From Zygnema cylindricum (taxonomy: Eukaryota; Streptophyta; Zygnematophyceae; Zygnematales; Zygnemataceae): a stretch of 64,000 bases of DNA. This document shows positions 1 to 9,083 of this stretch, in pieces; the stretch's first letter is position 1, and each line of letters begins with the position of its first letter. Location: NCBI GenBank assembly GCA_037447655.1, contig JBBHKE010000303.1:208563-272562 (forward strand), read 5' to 3'. The notes beneath the pieces were generated by a model that had not been told where the DNA came from, searched no databases, and worked only from the letters and a program-made list of their open reading frames with translations. The position numbers and the translations under genes were made by a program.

Positions 1-698
1 CCCTCTACTGAGTCTAAGATCATAAGATCAGTTACTCTCAGATCTCAATCCCCTCCTCTTCAAACACCGGAAATGTGGTATGACCGTCCATCATCCGTCG
101 GAGTAGACAAAATATTTAACGTGCTCCGGCCTATTGCGGCGTGAACAACCACAAGATTCATCTTCGAACGTTTTAGGCTTCTTTAGTCTGACCCCTCGGT
201 GTTTCTCGCCAGAGTCTATGGACCGTCCCCGAGCCTTGGGGTTTGTACAAGAGTCTCCACCTCTTCACTTTAACGTCTGAACCTCGCTACGATCAATACC
301 GCTGGACGGATCGTGTTTAAGTTGCTGATCTCCAGCAACAGGTTCCCTTTCCAATTTGCAAGAAAAAACTAGTCGTTGAATTTGTGCTAGGCAGGTCGCC
401 ATAACTAGCATCGCTCCAAGTCTGCAATTTCACTTCTCCACCTCTGAGAACATGTTTGGGGTTCCGAGCCCCTGCCAGGTATCTGAGACCGCTCTTTGTG
501 GCTCCCCAGTCTGATTTCTTCGGATTTTGCAAGCTTCTACTTAGAACACCAACAAGTGCGGCGTTATCCGGCCTCGTGCAATTTATAAAACAGATGAGGC
601 TGCCTACTACCTGCCAGTATGGTGTAAAGGCCACAAACTTCTCCTCCCCTAACTCTAGACTCTCATTGACTAGAATACTAGAATCTGAGTCATCTCCC
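1..698. repeat. Exact 330-base mirror (reversed, not complemented) repeat
   Basis: Bases 1-330 read backwards, without complementing, are identical to bases 369-698: base i equals base 699-i at every position I compared line by line. The arms are separated by a 38-base spacer (331-368). Bases 369-698 are the genuine Copia pol sequence, because they align with the sister copy near 5150-5480. Bases 1-330 are therefore the false arm. Ordinary duplication yields direct or reverse-complement copies, never a reversed string. The arm runs to the window edge and may continue beyond it. I treat it as a probable assembly or data artefact and annotate no gene in 1-330. Confidence 0.97.
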
Positions 699-1537
699 TC
701 CAATTTCTGCCTAAACTCCATAAGAGTTACACACCCTTTTACTTCCTTCATTTCGATTTTTTCAAGCATGTTTTCTATAGCCTCCTTTTGATTCAACATG
801 ATTACTATCTTGTTCATATCTCTCTCTACTTTTATTCCTAAAATATACTTGGCCTCTCGAAGGTGTTTCATCTCAAATCTTGATTTTAAGGCTTCGTTAA
901 TGGGGTTTATTTCACTCATAGACTTGATAATAAGTAGTTGATCACCTACATATATGGCAATATGTAGTACTCCTTCCTCCCCTTGCAATATATACACAGA
1001 GTGATCTGAACTAATCCTTTTAAAACCTAGTCCAATCAAAAAATCATCTAGCTGTAGGTTCCACATCCTAGGGGCCTGTTTCAGCCCATACAGGGATTTT
1101 AACAGTTTGCACACTAATTTCTCCTTTCTTTTTTCTTCATACATTCCTGGTTGCTGCGTATATATAGTTTCTTTTAACTCTCCATGCAAAAAGGTTGCTT
1201 TGACGTCCATCTGAAGGACTTCCGTATTCTCAATTGCTGCTAGACTTAGCAGAATTCTAACAGTTGGAAATTTTACAAGCGGAGAGAAATTCTCCTCAAA
1301 ATCAATTCACTCTTTGTGATTATAACCCTTGGCCATAAGTCTCGCCTTATACCTCTGTATTGTGCCATCCGGGTTTAATTTTACCTTGAACACCCACTTA
1401 CTTTCGATGGGTTTTTTGTTCGGAGGAGGCTCCACCAACTCCCAAGTTTGAGTTTCCATAATGGATTTCATCTCGTCATTTGCTGCCTCGATCCAGTGAG
1501 TTCTTTCTGGTGATGAGAAGGCCTCCCAAATGGTCAA
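331..1537 (-). pseudogene. Copia-A reverse transcriptase and truncated RNase H
   Basis: The translation shows the Copia RT start (WELVEPPPNKKPIESKWVFK near 1390-1440), the following KARLMAKGYN motif, and DVKATFLHGEL near 1180-1210. A TGA stop at 1307-1309 replaces the Gly codon that the sister copy has (KEGIDFE there), so the reading frame is cut in two. The catalytic box reads YVGD where the sister copy has YVDD, so one catalytic aspartate is lost. RNase H begins (WSDASYGD) and stops at the mirror-repeat junction. The polymerase would be inactive even without the stop. Confidence 0.85.
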
Positions 1538-2540
1538 AGGTTCCTCCGAGGCGGTAGGGAACGCAAAGTGCGATCTAGTTTGCAGACGGCTGCTAGATCT
1601 TTTTCCTCTCGGAAATTTTGAGACTGAGATCGATGGATGCCTGCGTTCTTTGTATGTCGTGGAGCGGAATATGTGTCCTCCGAGAGTGTTGCAGTTGGCT
1701 CCGAGGGAGCTGTAAGGGGAAATTGAGTGTCAGTGGACACAGTCTCCATAAGTTGCTGCTGAGGAACCTGAAAGTAAATGGTTTTCTCTGTGTCAAAGAT
1801 AACATAATGCTGCAATATTTCTTCCGATGGTTTATCTGTCATAGTGAAATAATCAGCCGATTCTCGTTCATCTTTTATAATGATATTCCTTAACACAACT
1901 ACTTTTTGTTTATCAAATACATATACCCTATACCCTTTAGAGTTATCATCATATCCCATTAGAATACCTGGTAAGCCTTTCGGTTCCATTTTCTAAGTAT
2001 TTTGTGATGTGTTAAGAATAAAACACTTACTCCCAAAAACTTTAAAATGACTGACTTGAGGTTTCCCTAACTGCCCTTAGCTCAAATGGTGTAGTGCAAA
2101 CTGATCTTGATGCAATCCTATTCTTTATATAAACTGCACAGTTAAAGGCCTCTGCCCAGAATATTCAAATCTACGTTTTGTCTACAAGCATGGATCTAGC
2201 ACTCTTTGTAACTGTTCTATTTAACCTTTGTGAAACAGCATTCTGTTGAGGCGTATATGGAACCGTCAGCTGCCGATTAATACCCTTATATACAAGAAAC
2301 TTTTTAAATTCAATAGACATATACTCCCCTCCGTTGTGCGATCTCAATTCCAGAATCAAAACTCCATGTAATTTCTCCATACAAGAAACTTTTTAAATTC
2401 ATTAGACATATACTCCCCTCCGTTGTACGATCTCAATTCCAAAATCAGAACTCCATGTTATTTCTCCGCCCAAGCTTTCTAGTGTTTGAAGTGTTCGAAC
2501 ACTTCACCCTTCTCTTTCATAAAATTAGCTTTTGTAAATC
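1538..2540 (-). pseudogene. Copia-A integrase, damaged
   Basis: The stretch 1538-1989 encodes the integrase C-terminal part and linker (KGLPGILMGYDDNSKGYRVY, the usual Copia GYRVYD-type region). The core lies at about 2171-2540: RSHNGGEY stands where Copia elements have RSDNGGEY, and NAVSQRLNRT where they have an ERLNRT-type motif. Two of the three DDE catalytic residues are thus changed (D to H, E to Q). An 89-bp tandem duplication interrupts the core. Family knowledge says that DDE loss abolishes integration. Confidence 0.8.
2291..2468. repeat. 89-bp tandem duplication inside Copia-A integrase
   Basis: Two adjacent near-identical units (2291-2379 and 2380-2468) both start tacaagaaac and end near atttctcc, with a few substitutions between them. 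The sister Copia copy has only one such unit (around 7070-7160), so the duplication arose in this copy after insertion. Confidence 0.85.
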
Positions 2541-2551
2541 GAGAATAATCG

Positions 2552-2773
2552 TCAGTAAATGTGACCATGAAGCGAACCCCCTCCTACATCTACCAGCAAA
2601 GAGACATCACCATGAGCATTAGTTTGAACACTCATGCCACATGCATGGTAAATATTCCTTGTAGGTGTAGTCTTGATATTAGTGAAGATCGACTTGTTCC
2701 AGCACATGTGGGCTGATGCTCCCGTGTCCATGATCCATCCGGCGTCTTTTGAGCCCTCCATTGTTGCCGCCAT
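2552..2773 (-). pseudogene. Copia-A protease fragment
   Basis: The minus-strand frame contains WIMDTGASAHMCWN, the Copia-type aspartic protease active-site motif (D-T/S-G-A-S), followed by GDVSLLVDVGGGS. The fragment then runs straight into integrase sequence because the intervening GAG-pre-integrase region is deleted relative to the sister copy at 7290-7750. Confidence 0.75.
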
Positions 2774-2879
2774 AACAAATAGTTCCGATTCATCATGTTT
2801 GTTGAAGCTCGGCGACTAATCTTCCTCAGTAGCAGATGAAAAAAAAATAGAATTGGTTTGAACCTGCTTTCCAAAGAAG

Positions 2880-3776
2880 TTCTAATTAAATGGTCTTTGT
2901 TGCCAACCCGGCCTATATATACCTGTTTTGTTTTATTTGCCTATTTTAGTTTAGGACAGTATTTATAGCCATGACCACGTTGCGACCAATAAAAACAGGC
3001 GGTCTAAGACTGTCTATTTTGTCATTGATTAAACTGTTTAAACTGACCCTGATTTTGGTTAAGCTGATTCATGGGTTGATTAAACTAATATTTTGACTGG
3101 TTAAATTGACCTTTCCTCTCACAATCCGTGTTAAAAGCCTTAACTTGCTTTTCTCCATTAAGAACCTTTGACGTAGACTCTTCTTCCAAAATAACATTGA
3201 TAGCTAATTGAAGTGTCCAACTAGCTTTATCATGCTTTTTAAGTGCAACATATGCATCTTTCATACAGCTAAGGAGACCTCTAATGATCAAAGCAAAGCA
3301 GCTTGCTGAAATTCAGGAAAGGTACCACCAGTACAAGCATGGGCATCAATGAGAGCTCGAAAGTTATCGGTATACTCGGCCATCGTTCCCCCCGAGTAGT
3401 TGTAGACCTAGATCTTTCCTGCCAACATAAGTTCTTCTTGAACGTTCGCCTTCTCATAAGACGCCTTAAGAGATTTCCAAATATCAATCGCCTACTTCAT
3501 TTTGATTCGTGACATAACCAGGTTCTCCGAGAGACATAACTTTAGAGTATTTCGAGCCTGTGAATTCTTTTTCGCCCAAGTTGGATCAGACTCGTCAAGT
3601 GATCTATCCAGAATCCCCATCAAACCTGTAGTTTCAAAGTACGACTCAACCATATTCGCCCAGTTAGCATATATTTTCCCATTAAAGATAAGAATTCTTG
3701 AAGACAGGCCTATAACCTGTTGTTCTATGACTACCGGTACAAGTGGAGCTGCAGCGGTAGTTGTAAAAGTAGACAT
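2880..3776 (-). pseudogene. Copia-A gag, frameshifted
   Basis: Gag would start at the ATG at 3776-3774 (MSTFTTTAAAP). The N-terminal part (RILIFNGKIYANWANMVESY, LDESDPTWAKKNSQARNTL) is open to about 3492. The rest is split over three frames (3281-3487, 3085-3291 and beyond). It matches the gag of the sister copy (8102-8943) closely. The nucleocapsid end (about 2880-3060) is too degraded to give a clean CCHC knuckle here. Confidence 0.75.
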
Positions 3777-3880
3777 GTTTTTCAACAGAAGCTAACAAGA
3801 ATATAACCAAACAACAGTTTTTTGAACACTACAGAATCAGAATCACAACTCTATATACAACCAAAATCACTATACAATTA

Positions 3881-4315
3881 GATGACCATGCACGCTGTCA
3901 ATTCCCAAAATTGCACTATAAACGGTCTTGTAAACCATAAGATATAGAAGCTGGAAGTATTTTTTTTTCCCAAAAATTGCCTCTAAGTTTCCATATTCTC
4001 AAAATTGGATAATCCATTTTTTCTAAGTCTTAAACTTTATACACTGAGAGTATGTCTGATCCAACTAACTAATCAATAACTAACACCTAGCGCAATCGTA
4101 CTGCAATACAAAACGACAAGGTATCGGAATTGTACGTCATTGTACTCACGGTACTTTCAGAACCCTAATTTCCGTTAGCCGTAATCTAAGTGACAAAACA
4201 CTAAATTTTAATGCGCTAAAAATAAAAAAATGTGTTTCAAATATTTTCAGTTTCCACGTTGTACAACTAATGTTAGTTTCGCTTAGTCATTGTCAGTCGC
4301 GACAGTCCACCCAAA
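3881..4315. other. AT-rich interval between the two Copia copies
   Basis: No coding potential is recognised. By position it should hold the leader and 5' LTR of copy A, but I found no copy of the usual initiator-Met primer-binding site, so no boundary is drawn. Confidence 0.4.
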
Positions 4316-4709
4316 TGTTGTTCAGAAGTACGGTCCACCTGGGCGCGTACAGTTGTGCTTAGTCACCTGTGGTCCTCGCACGAATCTCGTCCGTCGACTC
4401 GATTTGTTACCAACGGTACACGTTATTTCGTACAGGTAATTCTTCCCAGATGCACGATTTTTATTTCGTCCGTCCGATCTTGTGATTCCGCTCGTTCGAT
4501 AATCAACGCATGTATGTTGTTGTCGGCGCTCTTCTGGAATATCTGCACAAGCTTAGATACCGACTCTTGTCCCTGTAGACATACAACATACTCTGCTACA
4601 GTAACACTATTAAAGGTAAGTATTACAATTTGACTTAGACAAAAATATTCTAAATCCTAAAATCCTCCTCACACTATTATCTGTTGAGATAAATGCTTTA
4701 ATTTCAACA
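4316..4709 (-). repeat. Candidate Copia LTR, about 394 bp
   Basis: On the minus strand this segment starts TGTTGAAATT just beyond the pol stop of copy B and ends CTGAACAACA, giving the TGTTG...CAACA inverted ends typical of plant LTRs. I have not found a second copy inside the window to prove it, because copy B is truncated at its other end, so the call rests on position and termini only. Confidence 0.35.
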
Positions 4710-4732
4710 CTCATCGAAAGCTTTAGACTCAG

Positions 4733-5401
4733 CTAGTCACTTAGTCCAATAGCATCTCTGCAAAACTGTAACTTTGATGCAGGGAGAGCCTTGGTTAGCA
4801 TGTCTGCGACCATCTTTTCATCAGCCAAATAACACAATTTGATGACTTTAGCAAGCACCTTTTCTCGGAGAAAGTGTAACTTGATATCCATGTGCTTACT
4901 TTTAAAGTGATGGTTGGGATTGGAGGTAATGGCAATGGCAGCTTGGTAATCGCACCAAATGACTTGAGGTCCAGTCTGCATGTACCCAAGTTCTTGTAGA
5001 AGTACCTTCACCCATAGGAGCTCTTTAAGTGTCGAGCTTGCAGCCATATACTTTGACTCCATTGTTGATTGTGTCGTGACCTTCAGAAGCTTGCTGCTCC
5101 AGCAACAGGTTCCCTTTCCAATTTGCAAGACAAAACCAGTCGTTGACTTTCTGCTAGGCATGTCGTCATAGCTAGCATCGCTCCAAGTCTGCAATTTCAC
5201 TTCTCCACCTCCGATAACAAGTTTGAGGTTCCGAGTCCCTGCCAGGTATTTGAGAACCCTCTTTGCGGCTTCCCAGTCTGATTTCTTCGGATTTTGCAAG
5301 CTTCTACTTAGAACACCAACAGCTGCTGAGATATCCGGCCTCGTGCAATATATAATATAGATGAGGCTGCCTACTACCTGCCTGTATGGTTTAGAGGCCA
5401 C
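4733..5401 (-). pseudogene. Copia-B RNase H domain
   Basis: This 222-codon open stretch covers the end of the RT connection (SLIYIIYCTRPDISAAVGVL) and the Copia RNase H (WSDASYDD, STMESKYMAASSTLKELLWV, then HMDIKLHFLREKV and DMLTKALP near the end). The catalytic D, E and D are recognisable. It ends at a TAG just before the presumed LTR. A stop and frame change near 5430-5555 separate it from RT. In the intact family it degrades the RNA of RNA-DNA hybrids during reverse transcription. Confidence 0.85.
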
Positions 5402-5554
5402 AAACTTCTCCTCCCCTAACTCTAGACTCTAACTGACTACAATACCAGAATTTGAGTCATCTCCCTCCAATTTCTACCTAAACTCCATAAGAGTTACACA
5501 CCCTTTTACTTCTTTCATTTCGATTTTTTCAAGCATATTTTCTATAGCCTTCTT

Positions 5555-6757
5555 TTAAGTCAACATGATTACTTTCTTGTTCATATCTCTCTCTACTTGT
5601 ATTCCTAAAATATACTTGGCCTCTCGGAGGTCCTTCATCTCAAATCTTGATTTTAAGGCTTCGTTAATGGGGTTTATTTCACTCATAGACTTGCTAATAT
5701 GTAGTAAATCATCTACATATATGGCAATATGTAGTACTCCATCCTCCCTTTGCAATATATACACAGAGTGATCTGAACTAATCCTTTTAAAACCTAGTCC
5801 AGTCAAAAACTCATCTAGCTTTAGGTTCCACATCCTAAGGGTCTGTTTCAGCCCATACAGGGATTTTAACAGTTTGCACACTAAATTCTCCTTTCTTTTT
5901 TCTTCATACATTTTTAGTTGCTGCGTATATATAGTTTCTTCTAACTCTCCATGCAAAAAGGTTGTTTTGACGTCCATCTGAAAGACTTCCATATTCTCAA
6001 TTGCCGCTAGACTTAGCGGAATTCTAACAGTTGGAAATCTTACAACCGGAGAGAAATTATCTTCAAAATCAATTCCCTCTTTCTGATTATAACCCTTGGC
6101 CACAAGTCTGGCATTATACCTCTCTATTGTGCCATCCGGGTTTAGTTTTACATTGAACACCCACTTACTCCCGATGGCTTTTCTGTTCGGAGGACGCTCC
6201 ACCAACTCCCACGTTTGAGCTTCCATAATGGATTTCATCTCGTCTTTTGCTGCCTCGATCCAGTGAGTTCTTTCTGGTGATGAGAAGGCCTCCCGAATGG
6301 TCAAAGGTTCCTCCGAGGCGGTAGAGAATGCAAAGTACGATCCAGTTTGCAGACGGCTGCTAGATCTCTTTCCCCCCGGAAATTCTGAGACTGAGATCGA
6401 TGGATGCCTGACGTTCTTTGTCTGTCGTGGAGCGGAATGTGTGTCCTCCGAGAGTGATACAACTGGCTCCGAGGGAGCCGTTAGAGGAAATTGAGTGTTT
6501 GTGGACATAGTCTCCATAGGTTGCTGCTGAATAACCTGAAAGTAAATGGTTTTCTTTGTGTCAAAGATGACATAATCCTGCAATTTTTTTTCCGCCGGTT
6601 TATCTGTCATAGTGAAATAATTTGCCGATTCTCGTTCATCTTTTATAATGATATTCCTTGACACAGCTACTATTTTTTTATCAAATACATATACCCTATA
6701 CCCTATAGAGTTATCATCATATCCCATTCGAATACCTGGTAAGCCTTTCGGTTCCAT
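5555..6757 (-). pseudogene. Copia-B integrase C-terminus and reverse transcriptase
   Basis: A 400-codon open stretch begins at MEPKGLPGIRMGYDDNSIGY (integrase C-terminal region), passes through a Ser/Thr-rich linker, and then enters RT: LVERPPNRKAIGSKWVFNVK, ARLVAKGYNQKEGIDFE, DVKTTFLHGELEETIY, and the intact catalytic box YVDDLL. The frame breaks after VIMLT. This is the only copy of the family here that keeps the YVDD box in a long open frame. Confidence 0.85.
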
Positions 6758-6863
6758 TTTCCAAGTATTTTGTGATGTGTTAAGAATAAAACACTTACTC
6801 CCAAAAACTTTAAAATGACTGACTTGAGGTTTCCTACCTCTCCATAGCTCAAATGGTGTAGTG

Positions 6864-7469
6864 CTAACTCATCTTGATGCAAACTGATGTTGATGCAATT
6901 ATATTCTTTATATAAAATGCACAGCTAAGGGCCTCTACCCAGAATTTCAAATTTACATTTTTGTGTGCAAGCATGGCTCTAGCACTCTCTGTAACTCTTC
7001 TATTTAACCTTTCCAAAACACCATTATGTTGAGGCGTATATGGAACCGTCAGCTGCCGATTAATACCCTTTTCTAAAAGAAACTTTTTAAATTCATTGGA
7101 CATATACTCCCCTCCATTGTCCGATCTCAATTCCATAATTGGAACTCCATGTAATTTCTCCGCCCAAGCTTTGTAGTGTTTGAAGTGTTCGAACACTTCA
7201 CTCTTCTCCTTCATAAAATAAACTTTTGTAAATCTGGAAAAATTGTCGATAAATGTGACCATGAAGCGAACTCCTATTGCAAAAGGCACCTGAGCCGGGC
7301 CTAAAACATCAGAATGTACGAGTTGGAGTACTTTTTCCGAACGATGTTCCGATTCTTGAGGAAACTGTAAAGTATGAATTTTACCTAGTGAGCATCCATC
7401 ACAAGTCTTAACGTGGTGATCTGTGAGAGAAACACCTTCGACTTCATCAGCATTTACCATTTTCCTCAA
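6864..7469 (-). pseudogene. Copia-B integrase core
   Basis: The frame shows the tail of the GAG-pre-integrase zinc motif (CDGCSLGKIHTLQFP), the first catalytic Asp in HSDVLGPAQVPFAIG, the second in RSDNGGEYMS and the Glu in NGVLERLN, so the DDE triad is complete. It ends in a short run (NIIASTSVCIKMS) before the next frame. In an active element this enzyme inserts the cDNA into the genome. Confidence 0.85.
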
Positions 7470-7967
7470 ACTATCATAGTTAACATGTCATAGTCTCTTT
7501 GCCACAACTCATTTTCAGACAAAACACAAGAATTGAAAACATCATTTTCCTTAGTATTATCCATATCCATGCGGTACATTTTGCTCTCATCTCTAGTTCC
7601 TGTTACCGCTACCTTTCCTAGATTGCTAACAACTTGCCTACCCCCTTTAAGGGTGACATCAAAACCTTTGCTTTCAACAAGTGATAAAGAAAAAAAGTTC
7701 TTTTTGAAGTCAGAGACATACAAAACATTGTGAAAGTTTTCTTTCAACTGACTTCCCTCCTACATCAACCAGCAGAGAGACTTCACCCTGAGCATTAGTT
7801 TGAACACTCATGCCACATGCATAGTAAATATTCTTTGAAGGTGTAGCCTTGAGATTAGTGAAAATCGACTTGTTCCAACACAATGGGCCGATGCTTCGTG
7901 TCCATGATCCATCCGACATCCTTTGAGCCCTCCAATGCTGCTGCCATAGCAAATACTTGTGATTCAT
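7466..7967 (-). pseudogene. Copia-B protease and GAG-pre-integrase region
   Basis: The segment 7710-7967 encodes the protease region (SDGSWT, then CGMSVQTNAQGEVSLLVDVG). A one-base frame change near 7890 has broken the DTGAS active-site box seen in copy A. The segment 7466-7747 continues with NVLYVSDFKKNFFSLSLVES and ENELWQRDYDMLT, the conserved entry into the pre-integrase domain. Confidence 0.75.
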
Positions 7968-8101
7968 CCTGCTCGTTGAAGCTCAATGACTGATCCTCCT
8001 TAGTAGAAGATGAAGGAAACATAAAATTGGTTTGAACCTGCTTTCCAGAGAAGCCCTAATTAAATGGACTCTGTTGCCAGCCTGGCCTATATATACTTGT
8101 T

Positions 8102-8943
8102 TCATTTTCTTTTTTTCAGTTTAGGACAGTATCTATAGCCATGACCACGTTCTAAACAATACAAACAGGCGGTCAAATACTGTCTATTTTGTCCTTGATT
8201 AAACTGTTTAAACTGACCTTGATTCTGGTTAAAGCTGATTCTTGGGTTGATTAAATTGATTTTTTGACTGGTTAAACCGACCTTTTCACTCTCTATGTGT
8301 GTTAAATGCCTCAACTTGCTTTTCTCCATTAAGAAACCCTTGACGTAGACTCTTTTCCCAAAATAATGTTGATCGCTAACTGAAGTGTCCAGCTAGTTTT
8401 ATCATGTTTTTTAACTGCAACAGATGCATCTTTTATACTGCTAGGGAGACCTCTAATGACCAAAGCAGCTTGCTCAAATTCAACAAAGGTACCACCAACA
8501 CAAGGATGAGGATCAATAGGAGCTCGAAAATTATCGCTATACTCGGCCATCGTTCCCTCAGAGTATTTGTAGTCCTAGATATTTCCTGCCAACAAAAGTT
8601 CTTCTTGAACGTTCGCCTTCTCATAAGACGCCTTAAGAGATTTCCAAATACGAATCGCATTCTTCATTTTGATTTGTGACATAACCAGGTTCTCCAAAAG
8701 ACATAGTTTCAGAGTATTTCGAGCCTGTGAATTCTTTTTCGCCCAAGTTGGATCAGACTCATCAAATGATCCATCCAGAATCTCCATCAAACCTGCACTT
8801 TCAAAGTACGACTCATCCATATTCGCCCAGTAAGCATATTTTTGCCCATTAAAGATAGGAAATCTTGAAGATAGGCCCATAACCTATTGTTCTATGACTA
8901 CCGGTACAGGTGGAGCTGCGGCAGTAGTTGTAGAAGTATACAT
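8102..8943 (-). pseudogene. Copia-B gag with CCHC knuckle
   Basis: Starts at the ATG at 8943-8941 (MYTSTTTAAAPP). A TAG stop about 20 codons in precedes MGLSSRFPIFNGQKYAYWAN. The body is split over three frames (8575-8880, 8329-8550, 8102-8329). The last contains CLYCLERGHGYRYC, a clean C-x2-C-x4-H-x4-C nucleocapsid zinc knuckle after an Asn/Gln-rich stretch. Gag forms the particle and packages the RNA in this family. Confidence 0.8.
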
Positions 8944-9083
8944 GTTTTTCAACAGAAGCTAACAAGAATCCTTCCAAACAGCAGTTTTGTGAACACTACA
9001 GAATTTGACACACAACTCCAAATACAACCAAAATCAGCATACAATTAGAAAACCATGCACATCGTCAATTCCCAAAATTGCGT

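Larger units (their letters stand above)
331..3880 (-). mobile_element. Ty1/Copia retrotransposon copy A, degenerate
   Basis: Read on the minus strand the order is gag (from about 3776 down), protease, integrase, reverse transcriptase, start of RNase H, which is the Copia order. It is the same family as the copy at 4710-9083 and aligns with it along most of its length. Compared with that copy it lacks about 480 bp between protease and integrase core (junction near 2570), which removes the GAG-pre-integrase zinc region. It also carries an 89-bp tandem duplication in integrase, several frameshifts and stops, and damaged active sites. Its 3' end (rest of RNase H and 3' LTR) is lost at the mirror-repeat junction near 331. 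It is not autonomous. Confidence 0.9.
4710..9083 (-). mobile_element. Ty1/Copia retrotransposon copy B, 5'-truncated
   Basis: This is the better preserved copy of the Copia family in the first 9 kb. In minus-strand order it has gag (8943-8102), protease (about 7967-7710), GAG-pre-integrase (7747-7466), integrase core (7469-6864), integrase C-terminus plus reverse transcriptase (6757-5555) and RNase H (5401-4733). Similarity to copy A stops abruptly near 9083, where the leader runs into unrelated DNA, so the 5' LTR is missing. Several frameshifts and a stop early in gag make it non-autonomous, although the key RT and integrase motifs survive. Confidence 0.9.

Noticed and set aside
1-330. Host sequence left of Copia copy A
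   Set aside because: It is fully explained as the backwards spelling of 369-698 and should not be used for homology searches or as flanking DNA.
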